From: Pseudomonas putida W15Oct28
GTDB taxonomy: Bacteria; Pseudomonadota; Gammaproteobacteria; Pseudomonadales; Pseudomonadaceae
NCBI RefSeq assembly: GCF_000708715.2
Contig: NZ_JENB01000006.1
Coordinates: 62,001 to 126,000 of the forward strand
Length of the DNA stretch: 64,000 nucleotides
Reading direction: 5' to 3'
Shown: in pieces, positions 50,544 to 59,833 of the stretch
How positions within the stretch are numbered: the stretch's first letter is position 1
How the letters are laid out: each line of letters starts with the position of its first letter
Notes under the pieces: generated by a model
The model's database searches: none
Told to the model about the DNA's origin: nothing
The model's input: the letters and a program-made list of their open reading frames with translations, nothing else
Program-made: the position numbers and the translations under genes

Positions 50544-51719
50544 TCAGGCGGGCGCGAGCCAGCGCTCTGCCAGCGCGCCCCAGTAGGCGGCGCCGGTCAG
50601 CAGGATGTCGTCGTTGAAGTCGTAGGCCGGGTTGTGCACCATCGGCCGCGATACACCATTGCCGATGAACAGGTAGGCCCCCGGGCAGCGTTGCAGCATC
50701 CAGGCGAAGTCTTCGCTGCCCATCAGCTTGCGGGTGTTGCCATCCACCGCCTCGGCACCGAGCAACTCGACCCCTACCTGCGTGGCAAAGGCGTTTTCTG
50801 CAGCATGATTGACCAGCACCGGGTAGGCCGGGCGGTGTTCGATGCTGACGCGGCAGCCAAAGCTTTCGGCCTGGCTGACGATGATCGCCCGCACCCTCTC
50901 CAGGGTCTGCGCCCGTACCTCAGCGTTGAGCGCGCGCAGGCTCAGGCGCAACAGTGCCTGTTGTGGGATCACATTGGCCGCTTCACCGGCCTGCAAGGCG
51001 CCGACGGTCACCACCGCAGCTTCCTGTGCATCAATGTTGCGCGCCACCACGGTTTGCAGCGCCATCACCACACTGGCCGCCGCCACCAGCGGGTCGACGG
51101 TCAGGTGCGGCATCGAACCATGCCCGCCAACCCCGTCGAGGGTCACCGTCAGCAGGTCTTGCGAAGCCATCATCGGCCCCTCGCGAAAACCCAGGTGCCC
51201 GGCCGGCAAGCCGGGCATGTTGTGCATGCCAAACAGCGCATCGCAAGGGAAGCGCTCCAGCAAGCCATCAGCCAGCATCGCCTCGGCGCCGCCTTGGCCC
51301 TCCTCGGCCGGCTGGAAGATCAGCGTCAGCGTACCGTCGAACTGCCGGGTTGCCGCCAGGTAGCGGGCGGCGCCCAGCAGCATGGTGGTGTGACCGTCAT
51401 GGCCGCAGGCATGCATGCACCCCTGGTGCTGGCTGCTGTAGGCAGCGCCGGTCGCTTCATGAATGGGTAGCGCGTCCATATCGGCACGCAGGCCCAGGCG
51501 GCGTGGGCTGCTGCCATTGCGCAGCACGCCGACTACGCCGGTCTTGCCGATGCCGGTGTGTACTTCATAGCCCCACGCCTCCAGCAGCCGGGCGACCAGC
51601 GCCGAGGTGCGGCTTTCTTCAAAGCCCAGTTCGGGGTGAGCGTGGATATCGTGACGGATCGCGTGCAGGTCGCTGGCCACGTCGTCGAGCCAGGCCAGGA
51701 TGTGCTGATGTCGGGACAT
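50544..51719 (-). CDS. M20 amidohydrolase, hippurate hydrolase-like
   Basis: A 391-residue metallopeptidase-type amidohydrolase. Visible metal ligands are Cys105 and His107 in MHACGHDGHTTML, Glu139/Glu140 in FQPAEEGQGGAEAML, and a late histidine in NPAYDF-region MVHNPAYDFND; the RADMDALPI motif is near residue 78. A dimerisation domain covers about 180-290. Relatives cleave N-acyl or N-benzoyl amino acids. First gene of a four-gene operon with transporter, amidase and IclR regulator. Confidence 0.93.
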   Translation of the reverse strand: MSRHQHILAWLDDVASDLHAIRHDIHAHPELGFEESRTSALVARLLEAWGYEVHTGIGKTGVVGVLRNGSSPRRLGLRADMDALPIHEATGAAYSSQHQGCMHACGHDGHTTMLLGAARYLAATRQFDGTLTLIFQPAEEGQGGAEAMLADGLLERFPCDALFGMHNMPGLPAGHLGFREGPMMASQDLLTVTLDGVGGHGSMPHLTVDPLVAAASVVMALQTVVARNIDAQEAAVVTVGALQAGEAANVIPQQALLRLSLRALNAEVRAQTLERVRAIIVSQAESFGCRVSIEHRPAYPVLVNHAAENAFATQVGVELLGAEAVDGNTRKLMGSEDFAWMLQRCPGAYLFIGNGVSRPMVHNPAYDFNDDILLTGAAYWGALAERWLAPA

Positions 51720-51792
51720 GTAGAGTCTCCTCGCGCGGGTGGTTTCCCGTTCTTGTTGTTTGCCTTGAGGTCACGACGGGTAGGGCAGGTCG

Positions 51793-51883
51793 TGCTTGGC
51801 GACAGATAAACGCGGGGAGGCTGAAAGCACAATCGAATCTGGTTCCACCGTGTGAAACCAGATTTCGATTGTGCTGCCAAGCA
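51793..51883. repeat. Nested inverted repeat next to the Rhs-core gene
   Basis: Outer pair tgcttggc (51793-51800) and gccaagca (51876-51883) encloses a long hairpin, 51826-51875. The hairpin arms begin agcacaatcgaa and end ttcgattgtgct, about 21 paired bases with one bulge. The hairpin lies 13 bases after the Rhs stop codon and could act as its 3' structure, though there is no T-run. Confidence 0.7.
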
Positions 51884-51887
51884 TGGT

Positions 51888-52742
51888 TTACGGGGTGGTC
51901 CAGCGCACCAACAGTACTTTTTCCGGCACAGGCTGGAGAATGGCCGATTCCTGGCCCAGTAACCGATTCCATCCAGTGGCTTCCTTTAGCGATTCTATTG
52001 CGAGTTTGCCCAATGGAATTCTGTTCGTCCTGGCTTCTACCAGTGTGGCTTTGATATCGGTAACCAGCTGCCTCATTTTTCCCACACCGGCAACTGAGGC
52101 TGCCCCCATCCCTAATACGCAGACCACTTCACTCGCCAATCCGACAGTTGGATAACCGAAAGCCATCGCCACACCCGGCACTTTGGTCAGGGTACTGGCA
52201 AGGCCACCGTTGAAAATCATTGCATTGTTGGTGCGGCTCGCGGCGTCGAACTCATTGGGTACAAGCTGCCCATTGGCCTTGGCAACCGAGCGCTTGACAA
52301 TTGTTCTCGAAGCCTTGTTGAGCGAAGACAGCATGCCAACGGTTCCCCAGACCAACCCCGTGCCTTGCCCGGCTATACGTGTGGGTGAATGACCATCACG
52401 GTCCACATTGTTGACCGGATCGCCCTGACAATAAGCATATGCATTGAGACCTCCGCGGCCAAAAGGACTCACTGCATCGGGACTGTGAAAACGCATCAGT
52501 CCTGTGTCATAGGCCCGTTTACCGTTGCCAAGCAGGTACCGGCGCGGCGGTGCCCCACCTAATTCACCGGCGAAGGCCAGTAACGGGGCTGACTGGGGCA
52601 CATAAAAGCCATAAGGTGAATAGGTTCGGGCTTCGAAGTTGTTACCCGGCGCAGTGGAGGCTTGTTTGTCTAACGCCTGTAGTTCCGAAATTTGCATGAT
52701 TGAGACTCTGGATAATGGTGTTCTCAAGGCCACACTAATCAT
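51888..52742 (-). CDS. Orphan Rhs repeat-associated core protein with variable C-terminus
   Basis: A 284-residue protein from the ATG at 52742 (GAGG nine bases upstream) or 269 from an ATG at 52697. The Rhs core is short: [10 protein letters not shown], then [61 protein letters not shown], broken here into consecutive motifs. The last 150 residues are unlike the core and contain hydrophobic stretches ([20 protein letters not shown]). Such small orphan Rhs tips are common in the P. putida group. No long Rhs shell, VgrG or obvious immunity gene is adjacent. GC is lower than in neighbours. Function unknown; a silent effector tip is possible. Confidence 0.82.
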   Translation of the reverse strand: MISVALRTPLSRVSIMQISELQALDKQASTAPGNNFEARTYSPYGFYVPQSAPLLAFAGELGGAPPRRYLLGNGKRAYDTGLMRFHSPDAVSPFGRGGLNAYAYCQGDPVNNVDRDGHSPTRIAGQGTGLVWGTVGMLSSLNKASRTIVKRSVAKANGQLVPNEFDAASRTNNAMIFNGGLASTLTKVPGVAMAFGYPTVGLASEVVCVLGMGAASVAGVGKMRQLVTDIKATLVEARTNRIPLGKLAIESLKEATGWNRLLGQESAILQPVPEKVLLVRWTTP

Positions 52743-52853
52743 CTGCCAAAGCCTCGGAAACTCGCAGTTCCATGGGGTGACAACGCTGCAGGCACGACAG
52801 CAGTAATACTGTTACCGTGGGCGCATTGTTGAGCCACAGCCAAGGACTGCGTC

Positions 52854-55370
52854 ATGCCCCCACGCCAAACCACCCCGAACGGCTTCGTCCGCGTGCGAGG
52901 TGCTCGCGAGCACAACCTGAAGAACATCGATGTCGATATCCCCCGCGACGCTTTGGTGGTGTTTACAGGCGTGTCTGGCTCGGGCAAGTCTTCGCTGGCC
53001 TTTTCCACCCTGTATGCCGAAGCCCAGCGCCGTTACTTCGAGTCGGTAGCGCCTTATGCCAGGCGCCTGATCGACCAGGTGGGCGTGCCGGACGTGGATG
53101 CCATCGAAGGCCTGCCGCCGGCGGTGGCCTTGCAGCAGCAACGCGGTACGCCGAGTGCCCGCTCTTCGGTCGGTAGCGTGACCACCTTTTCCAGCTCGAT
53201 CCGCATGCTCTACTCCCGCGCCGGGCATTACCCGGCCGGGCAAGGCATGCTGTATGCCGAGGATTTTTCGCCGAACACGCCGCAAGGTGCCTGCCCGGAG
53301 TGCCACGGCATGGGCCGGGTCTACGAGGTGACCGAAGCGACCATGGTCCCCGACCCGTCGCTGACCATCCGCGAGCGCGCGGTGGCGTCGTGGCCAATGG
53401 CCTGGCAGGGGCAAAACCAGCGCGACATTCTGGTAACCCTGGGCTATGACGTCGACATTCCCTGGCGCGACCTGCCCCAAGCGCAACGCGACTGGATTCT
53501 GTTCACCGAAGAAACCCCTACCGCCCCCGTGTATGCCGGCCTTACCCCGGCGCAGACCCGCGCCGCACTCAAGCGCAAGCAGGAGCCCAGCTATCAGGGC
53601 ACCTTCATGGGCGCCCGCCGCTATGTGCTGCACACCTTCATGCATTCGCAAAGCGCGCAGATGCGCAAGCGCGTGGCCCAGTACATGCGCCCCAGCCCCT
53701 GCCCGCAGTGCCAGGGCAAGCGCCTGAAGCGCGAAGCGCTGGGCGTGACCTTCGCCGGCCTGGACATCGCCGAGCTGTCACACCTGTCATTGCAGGCGCT
53801 GGCCGAGGTGTTCCGCAAGGTGGCGGCAGCGGACTACCTGACACAACAGCAGGACGACCTGACCCTTGAAAAGCGCCTGGCCGCCCAACGGATCGCCAAC
53901 GAGTTGCTGGAGCGCATCCACACCCTGCTCGACCTTGGCCTCGGTTACCTGGCCCTGGAGCGCAGCACCCCGACCTTGTCCTCCGGAGAGCTGCAACGCC
54001 TGCGCCTGGCCACCCAGCTGAATTCGCAGCTGTTCGGCGTGATCTACGTGCTCGACGAGCCATCGGCCGGTTTGCACCCGGCCGACAGCGAAGCGCTGTA
54101 CGAGGCCCTGCAGCGCCTGAAGCACGCAGGCAACTCGGTGTACGTGGTCGAGCATGACCTGGACACCATGCGCCGCGCCGACTGGCTGGTGGATGTGGGG
54201 CCCGCTGCCGGTGAGCACGGTGGCACCATCCTCTACAGTGGGCCGCCCGCAGGGCTGGCCGGGGTCGAGCAGTCGTGCACCCGCGCCTACCTGTTCGGTG
54301 CACCGGCCCAGGCTGCACGTGCGCCACGCCAGGCTCGCGACTGGTTGAAGCTCGAAGGCATCACCCGCAACAACCTCGATAACCTCAGCGCCGAGTTTCC
54401 GCTGGGCTGCTTTACCGCCGTTACCGGTATTTCCGGCTCGGGCAAGTCCAGCCTGGTCAGCCAGGCCCTGCTGGAACTGGTGGGCGCGCACCTGGGCCAC
54501 GCCGAGCAGCGTAGCGAACCCGAAGAGCAGAGCCTGGAGGACGAACCCGAGCAAACCAGCAGGGGGCAGGTCAGCGCCGGCCTGGATAGCATCAAGCGCC
54601 TGGTACAAGTCGACCAGAAGCCGATCGGCCGCACGCCTCGCTCCAACCTGGCCACCTACACCGGCCTGTTCGACCATGTGCGCAAGCTGTTCGCCGCCAC
54701 CGAACAGGCCAAGGCCCAGGGTTTCGACGCCGGGCGCTTTTCCTTCAACGTCGCCAAGGGCCGTTGCGCCAATTGTGAAGGTGAAGGGTTTGTCAGCGTC
54801 GAGTTGCTGTTCATGCCCAGCGTCTACGCGCCCTGCCCGACCTGCCATGGCGCCCGCTACAACCCCGAAACCCTGGCTGTCAGCTGGCAAGGCATGAACA
54901 TCGCCCAGGTGCTGCAACTGACGGTCGACCAGGCCCTGCAGGTATTTGCCGAACAGCCACCGGCGCGCCGTTGCCTGCAAGTGCTGCAGGATATCGGCCT
55001 GGGCTACCTGCGCCTGGGCCAACCGGCCACCGAGCTGTCCGGTGGCGAAGCGCAGCGGATCAAGCTGGCGACCGAACTGCAACGCCAGGCCCGCGGGGCA
55101 ACCCTGTATGTGCTGGATGAGCCTACCAACGGCTTGCACCCACAGGACATCGACCGGCTGCTGGTGCAGTTGAACCGCCTGGTCGAGGGCGGGCACAGCG
55201 TGGTGGTGGTCGAGCATGACATGCGCGTGGTGGCGCAAAGCGACTGGGTGATCGATATCGGGCCAGGGGCCGGGGATGCCGGGGGCAAGGTGGTGGTCAG
55301 TGGCACGCCGCAGGCGGTGGCTGGGTGCACCGACAGCCACACAGCGGCGTTTCTGGCCAAAGCGCTGTAG
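52854..55370 (+). CDS. UvrA-like excinuclease paralogue lacking the UvrB-binding domain
   Basis: An 838-residue tandem ABC ATPase. Walker A motifs [13 protein letters not shown] (residue 39 on) and [13 protein letters not shown], signatures [15 protein letters not shown] and [16 protein letters not shown], Walker [15 protein letters not shown] and [14 protein letters not shown], and zinc cysteines CPECHG (147/150), CPQCQG, CANCEG, CPTCHG. In housekeeping UvrA (about 940 residues) the first zinc cysteine is near 253; here it is near 147, so about 105 residues where UvrB binds are absent. Such class II UvrA proteins act outside normal excision repair, often in drug tolerance. AAGGA lies eight bases before the ATG. 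Confidence 0.92.
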   Translation: MPPRQTTPNGFVRVRGAREHNLKNIDVDIPRDALVVFTGVSGSGKSSLAFSTLYAEAQRRYFESVAPYARRLIDQVGVPDVDAIEGLPPAVALQQQRGTPSARSSVGSVTTFSSSIRMLYSRAGHYPAGQGMLYAEDFSPNTPQGACPECHGMGRVYEVTEATMVPDPSLTIRERAVASWPMAWQGQNQRDILVTLGYDVDIPWRDLPQAQRDWILFTEETPTAPVYAGLTPAQTRAALKRKQEPSYQGTFMGARRYVLHTFMHSQSAQMRKRVAQYMRPSPCPQCQGKRLKREALGVTFAGLDIAELSHLSLQALAEVFRKVAAADYLTQQQDDLTLEKRLAAQRIANELLERIHTLLDLGLGYLALERSTPTLSSGELQRLRLATQLNSQLFGVIYVLDEPSAGLHPADSEALYEALQRLKHAGNSVYVVEHDLDTMRRADWLVDVGPAAGEHGGTILYSGPPAGLAGVEQSCTRAYLFGAPAQAARAPRQARDWLKLEGITRNNLDNLSAEFPLGCFTAVTGISGSGKSSLVSQALLELVGAHLGHAEQRSEPEEQSLEDEPEQTSRGQVSAGLDSIKRLVQVDQKPIGRTPRSNLATYTGLFDHVRKLFAATEQAKAQGFDAGRFSFNVAKGRCANCEGEGFVSVELLFMPSVYAPCPTCHGARYNPETLAVSWQGMNIAQVLQLTVDQALQVFAEQPPARRCLQVLQDIGLGYLRLGQPATELSGGEAQRIKLATELQRQARGATLYVLDEPTNGLHPQDIDRLLVQLNRLVEGGHSVVVVEHDMRVVAQSDWVIDIGPGAGDAGGKVVVSGTPQAVAGCTDSHTAAFLAKAL

Positions 55371-55378
55371 CCTGTAAG

Positions 55379-55471
55379 GGCCCATCGCCGGCAAGCCAGC
55401 GCCCACAGGGACTGCACATGACTTAAGGTCAATGCGGTCAAGGTGGGAGCTGGCTTGCCGGCGATGAGGCC
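55379..55471. repeat. REP inverted pair, gggagctggcttgccggcgat type
   Basis: Left arm gcccatcgccggcaagccag and right arm gctggcttgccggcgatgag with outer extensions, about 30 bases each. Follows the uvrA-like gene. Confidence 0.85.
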
Positions 55472-55532
55472 GATAAAGGCAACACGAGGCTGATGCCAGT
55501 ACATTGCCAGGTTCGCGGGATGCCGTTTAGAA

Positions 55533-55553
55533 TGCGATCAATTCTTAATTGCA
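55533..55553 (+). promoter_or_regulatory. Candidate Fur box before the FecI-like sigma factor
   Basis: tgcgatcaattcttaattgca is an AT-rich imperfect palindrome 29 bases before the sigma-factor ATG. It resembles Pseudomonas Fur sites with an attctta core in spacing only. Expected because FecI-type sigma genes are usually iron-repressed. Confidence 0.4.
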
Positions 55554-55581
55554 CCCCTTCTCCCGGAACCTTGCGCACGCC

Positions 55582-56088
55582 ATGCCGCCCGCCGACCCTA
55601 CGCTCAACCTGCAGGTCCAGACGCTGTACACCGAGCACCATGGCTGGCTCCAGGGCTGGCTGGGGCGCAAACTGGGCAATGCCTGCGATGCAGCCGACCT
55701 GGCCCACGACACGTTCGTGCGCCTGCTCAGCCGCCAGGGCAATAGCTACTTCGGCAGTGAACCCCGGGCCTTGCTTACCCACATCGCCAAGGGCCTGGTG
55801 GTCGACCGCTGGCGCCGCCAGGATGTCGAACGTGCCTACCTGGAGGCCATCGCCCACTTGCCGCAACCCGAGGTGCCCTCGCCGGAAACACGCTGGCTGA
55901 TCCTGGAAACCCTGTACCGCATAGACGCCATGCTGCGCGACATGCCAGCCCGTGTACGTCAGGTGTTCCTGCTGTCGCAACTGGACGGGCTGACCTATGC
56001 GCAAATCGCCGAACAGCTGCAGTTGTCTCTGATCACCATCAAGCGTGACATGCGCACGGCCTTCCTCGCCTGCCTGAGCATCGACTGA
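55582..56088 (+). CDS. FecI-like ECF sigma factor
   Basis: A 168-residue iron-starvation type sigma factor. Region 2 covers residues 12-75 (LYTEHHGWLQGWLGRKLGNACDAADLAHDTFVRLL in pieces) with the ALLTHIAKGLVVDRWRRQ helix, and region 4 covers 105-165 (MPARVRQVFLLSQLDGLTYAQIAEQLQLSLITIKRDM). The ATG at 55582 is preferred over an upstream TTG. Its stop overlaps the FecR start by one base (TGATG). It should direct transcription of the downstream TonB receptor on a signal passed through FecR. Confidence 0.93.
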   Translation: MPPADPTLNLQVQTLYTEHHGWLQGWLGRKLGNACDAADLAHDTFVRLLSRQGNSYFGSEPRALLTHIAKGLVVDRWRRQDVERAYLEAIAHLPQPEVPSPETRWLILETLYRIDAMLRDMPARVRQVFLLSQLDGLTYAQIAEQLQLSLITIKRDMRTAFLACLSID

Positions 56089-57053
56089 TGACAGCGCGTA
56101 TCGACCCGCTGATCCTTGGCGAAGCCGCTGACTGGCTGGTGCACCTGCAATCGGGCACCGCTACCGAGGACGATCACCACGCCGTGCAGGCCTGGTGCCA
56201 GCGCAGCGCCCAGCACGCCCAGGCCTGGCAGCGTGCAGAGGCGATTCTCGGTGATTTCCGCCGCCTGCCCACCCCTGTTACCGGTGAAACCCTGCGCCGG
56301 CTCAGCCGCAACGGCGCAGTCAGCCGCCGCCAGGCCTTGCATCGCCTGGGGCTTTGGCTGCTGGCAGCACCGGCGGCGTGGCTGGCCTGGCGTGAAGCAC
56401 CCTGGCAGCAATGGGCCGCCGATGCCCGCACTGCGGTCGGCGAGCAACGCGCGTTGACGCTTGCCGACGGCAGCCAGGTGCTGCTGAACACCGACACAGC
56501 CATCGATATCACCTTCGACGCCCGACAGCGCCGCATCGACCTGCTGGCGGGCGAAATCCTGCTTACCAGCGCCAAGGACCCTGCCACCCCGGCGCGGCCA
56601 CTGCTGGTGCGTACCCTGCATGGCCAGGCCACTGCGCTGGGCACCCGTTTCAGCGTGCACCTCGATGGCCCGTTGACCCGGGTAGCCGTGCTGGAAGGCG
56701 CGGTCGAGGCCCGACCGGTGCACGCCACCAGCGGCCTGCTGCTCAGGGCCGGCGAGCGCAGCGCTTTCGATGCCGACCGGGTACTGCCCGCCTCTGCGCT
56801 GGAAACCGGTGACCTGGCCTGGGAGCACGGCATGCTGCTGGCCCGTGAAATGCGCCTGGCCGACCTGCTGCAGGCGTTGGCCCGCTATCGCCCCGGCGTG
56901 CTGCGCTGCCACCCGGCAGTGCGCGAGCTGAAGGTGTCCGGCGCCTTCCCGCTGGCCGACACCGATGCCAGCCTGCGACTGCTGAGCGACACGCTGCCGG
57001 TGACCCTCCAGGGCCTGACCCGCTATTGGGTGACCGTAGAACCCCTCAGCTAA
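56088..57053 (+). CDS. FecR-like anti-sigma/sigma regulator
   Basis: A 321-residue inner-membrane regulator. Cytoplasmic DUF4880 domain at residues 10-60 (EAADWLVHLQSGTATEDDHHAVQAWCQRS), one span near residue 85-105 (LHRLGLWLLAAPAAWLAW), periplasmic FecR domain (RALTLADGSQVLLNTDTAIDI, TAIGTRFSVHL-type TALGTRFSVHL), then a C-terminal receptor-contact domain ending RYWVTVEPLS. It relays occupancy of the TonB receptor to the sigma factor. Confidence 0.93.
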   Translation: MTARIDPLILGEAADWLVHLQSGTATEDDHHAVQAWCQRSAQHAQAWQRAEAILGDFRRLPTPVTGETLRRLSRNGAVSRRQALHRLGLWLLAAPAAWLAWREAPWQQWAADARTAVGEQRALTLADGSQVLLNTDTAIDITFDARQRRIDLLAGEILLTSAKDPATPARPLLVRTLHGQATALGTRFSVHLDGPLTRVAVLEGAVEARPVHATSGLLLRAGERSAFDADRVLPASALETGDLAWEHGMLLAREMRLADLLQALARYRPGVLRCHPAVRELKVSGAFPLADTDASLRLLSDTLPVTLQGLTRYWVTVEPLS

Positions 57054-57062
57054 CGCGGTCCT

Positions 57063-57178
57063 TGTAGGAGCGGCCTTGTGTCGCGATGGGCCGCAAAGCG
57101 GCCCCAGATCATGTGCCTTCTTGCAAGATTGCCGGGGCCGCTTTGCGGCCCATCGCGACGCAAGGCCGCTCCTACAGG
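57063..57178. repeat. REP inverted pair, gtaggagcggccttg type
   Basis: Arms tgtaggagcggccttgtgtc and gacgcaaggccgctcctaca, each followed by gatgggccgcaaagcggccc and its complement, about 45 bases per arm. Lies between fecR-like and receptor genes, so it may separate their expression. Confidence 0.9.
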
Positions 57179-57265
57179 GGCCGTGAACATTTCGGTGATA
57201 CCTTTTCCTGCGTCGTCCGGTGATGAGTGCAGAACCTTCATTTTCTGCACCCACAGGACCCTCGC

Positions 57266-59683
57266 ATGACGCCTCGCCAGACGTACCGCTTGCCATTAAA
57301 GGCTCTGAGCCTTGCCATCGCCATGGCCACCCTGGCCCCCACAGCGATGGCCACCGACGCCACCCCGCGCACCTACCACCTGGCTGCCGGGCCACTGGCC
57401 GACGTCCTGGCGCGCTTTGCCGCCAGCGCCGGGGTACCGCTGTCGTTCGACCCCGCGCTGCTCAAGGGCGCACAAAGCCAGGGGCTGGAGGGCAGCTACA
57501 GCGTGCCGGAAGGCTTCGCCCGCTTGCTGGCTGGCAGTGGCTACAGCCTGATAACCACCGACAGTGGCGGCTACACCCTGGCACCGACGGTCGACCTGGG
57601 CAATGCCCTGGAACTGGGGGCGACCACCATCAACAGCGACCTGGCCGCCAACAGCAACACCTGGCAAGGCGGCCAGGTTGCCCGCAGCGCCCGCCTGGGC
57701 GTGCTCGGCGACCAGGCAATCAGCGACGTGCCGTTCAGCGTTACCAGCTACACCGCCAAAACCATCGCCGACCAGCAAGCCCGTACCCTGGGTGACGTGC
57801 TGCTCAACGACGCCTCGGTGCGCCAGTCGGCCGGCTTCGGCAACTTCTCGCAAGTGTTCACCATCCGCGGCCTGCCGTTGAACACCGATGACATCAGCTA
57901 CAACGGCCTGTACGGGGTGCTGCCGCGGCAGATCGTCACCACCGAAGCCCTTGAGCGGGTCGAGGTGTTCAAGGGCTCCAACGCGTTTCTCAATGGTGTC
58001 GCCCCGCAGGGCAGCGGCATTGGCGGTGCCATCAACCTGGTGCCCAAGCGCGCCGAAGACACTTCCACTCGCCATATCACCCTCGACTATGCCACCGGCG
58101 ACAACATCGGCGGCCACCTGGACCTGGGCAAGCGCTTTGGTGAAGACAACCGCTTCGGCGCACGCATCAACCTGGCCCAGCATGACGGCGGCACCGGCGT
58201 CGACGACGAAGCCCAGCATTCCACCCTGGTTGCCGTGGCCCTGGACTACCGTGGCGAACGCCTGCGCCTGTCCACCGACCTGGGTTACCAGAAAGAGCGC
58301 ATCAACCAGGGCCGGGCGGTGATCTACCCCAACGGCAGCAAAGTGCCCCATGCCCCGTCGGCACGCGACAACTACTCGCAGGACTGGACCTGGTCGCAGC
58401 TCGAAGATACCTACGGCATGCTCAACGCCGAGTACGACCTCAACGACAACTGGATGCTGTACGCCGGCGCTGGCGCCAAGCACACCCGCGAAAATGGCGA
58501 GTACTCCTCGCTGTACGTCAGCGACGACAACGGCACCGCGCGCGGTGGTTTCCTCTACTCGCCCCACGACGAGGACAACAAGAGCGCCGTCGCCGGGCTG
58601 AATGGCCGCTTCGCCACCGGGCCGGTCAGCCACCGCTTCAATTTCGGCCTGTCGGGCATGTGGGGTGAGCAGCGCTCGGCCTATGAAGCACTGGCTGTGG
58701 CCAAGCGCTACGACAGCAACCTGTACAACCCGGTGAAGGTGCCGCGCCCGACCGATACCTATTTCGGCAGCGACCTGCACGACCCGCGCATTGTCGGCAA
58801 GAACCGCAACAAGAGCGTGGCGTTGTCAGACACCCTGGGCTTTTTCGATGACCGCGTGCTGTTGACCGTGGGCGTGCGCCGCCAGTCGATCAGCGTGGAC
58901 AGCTGGGCGACCGCCACCGGTGCGCGCAACACGCCGTACGACGAGTCCATCACTACCCCGGTGTATGGCCTGGTCATCAAACCCTGGGAGCATGTGTCGT
59001 TCTATGCCAACCGCATCGAAGGCCTGGCCCAGGGCCCGACTGCGCCCTCCAGCGTCAGTAACGCCAACGAGGTGTTCCCGCCCAAGCGCAGCAAGCAGGT
59101 CGAGGCTGGGGTGAAGCTGGATTGGAACAGTTTCGGCGCCACCTTGGGTGTGTACCGCATCGAACAACCCAACAGCGTCACCTACCGTGCACCCGGCGCA
59201 ACGCTGGACACCTTCAGCATGGACGGCGAGCAGGTCAACAAGGGTGTGGAGCTGAACCTGTTCGGTGAACCGGTGGACGGCCTGCGCCTGTTGACCGGCG
59301 CCGTGTTCATGCACACCGAGCAGAAGAACACCGCCAATGGCAGCAACGACGGCAACCGTGCTGCCGGCGTACCACGCTTCCAGTACAACCTGGGGGCCGA
59401 CTGGGACGTGCCAGGCATCCAGGGCGCCGCACTCAGCGCCCGGGTGTTGCGTACCGGCGGCCAGTATGTGAATGCGGCCAACAGCCTGAGCATCCCGGCC
59501 TGGACCCGGGTAGACCTGGGCGGCCGCTACCGCTTCAAGGTCGATGACAAGCAGGTGACGTTGCGTGCCAATGTGGAGAACGTGGCGAACAAGGCGTACT
59601 GGGCATCGGCGTCGACCTCGAACAACTACCTGACCCAAGGTACGCCACGCGTGCTGCGCTTGTCGGCCAGTGTTGATTTCTGA
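57266..59683 (+). CDS. TonB-dependent siderophore receptor with N-terminal signalling domain
   Basis: An 805-residue outer-membrane receptor. Signal peptide to about residue 31 (TAMA), then a secretin/TonB N-terminal (STN) signalling domain (TYHLAAGPLADVLARFAASAGVPLSFDP, LAGSGYSLITTDSGGYTL), a plug domain (VTSYTAKTIADQQARTLGDVL, IRGLPLNTDDISYNGLYG, VEVFKGSNAFLNG), and a 22-stranded barrel ending LRLSASVDF with the terminal phenylalanine. Start ATG at 57266 has AGGA nine bases before it. The STN domain matches regulation through the adjacent FecR/FecI pair. The ferric ligand is unknown; FoxA/FcuA-type ferrioxamine or ferrichrome receptors are of similar length. Confidence 0.93.
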   Translation: MTPRQTYRLPLKALSLAIAMATLAPTAMATDATPRTYHLAAGPLADVLARFAASAGVPLSFDPALLKGAQSQGLEGSYSVPEGFARLLAGSGYSLITTDSGGYTLAPTVDLGNALELGATTINSDLAANSNTWQGGQVARSARLGVLGDQAISDVPFSVTSYTAKTIADQQARTLGDVLLNDASVRQSAGFGNFSQVFTIRGLPLNTDDISYNGLYGVLPRQIVTTEALERVEVFKGSNAFLNGVAPQGSGIGGAINLVPKRAEDTSTRHITLDYATGDNIGGHLDLGKRFGEDNRFGARINLAQHDGGTGVDDEAQHSTLVAVALDYRGERLRLSTDLGYQKERINQGRAVIYPNGSKVPHAPSARDNYSQDWTWSQLEDTYGMLNAEYDLNDNWMLYAGAGAKHTRENGEYSSLYVSDDNGTARGGFLYSPHDEDNKSAVAGLNGRFATGPVSHRFNFGLSGMWGEQRSAYEALAVAKRYDSNLYNPVKVPRPTDTYFGSDLHDPRIVGKNRNKSVALSDTLGFFDDRVLLTVGVRRQSISVDSWATATGARNTPYDESITTPVYGLVIKPWEHVSFYANRIEGLAQGPTAPSSVSNANEVFPPKRSKQVEAGVKLDWNSFGATLGVYRIEQPNSVTYRAPGATLDTFSMDGEQVNKGVELNLFGEPVDGLRLLTGAVFMHTEQKNTANGSNDGNRAAGVPRFQYNLGADWDVPGIQGAALSARVLRTGGQYVNAANSLSIPAWTRVDLGGRYRFKVDDKQVTLRANVENVANKAYWASASTSNNYLTQGTPRVLRLSASVDF

Positions 59684-59700
59684 GCCTGAGGGGCGCGTTG

Positions 59701-59783
59701 CGCCCCATTCGCAGCACAAGGCTGCTCCTACAGGTGCGATGCAGTACCTGTAGGAGCAGCCTTGTGCTGCGAAGAGGCCGGAA
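59701..59783. repeat. REP inverted pair, gtaggagcagcc type
   Basis: Arms cgcagcacaaggctgctcct(acag) and (cctg)taggagcagccttgtgctgcg around gtgcgatgcagtac. Lies between the receptor gene and the efflux genes. Confidence 0.88.
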
Positions 59784-59833
59784 CAGGCTGTAACTGTTTT
59801 CTTTGCAGTTGCCGCTCAAGTACAGTCTGCCCC

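Noticed and set aside
53787..55406. 539-codon minus-strand frame opposite the UvrA-like gene
   Set aside because: Shadow; the plus strand carries intact Walker, signature and zinc motifs.
57296..58780. 494-codon minus-strand frame opposite the TonB receptor
   Set aside because: Shadow of a full-length receptor with signal peptide and terminal Phe.
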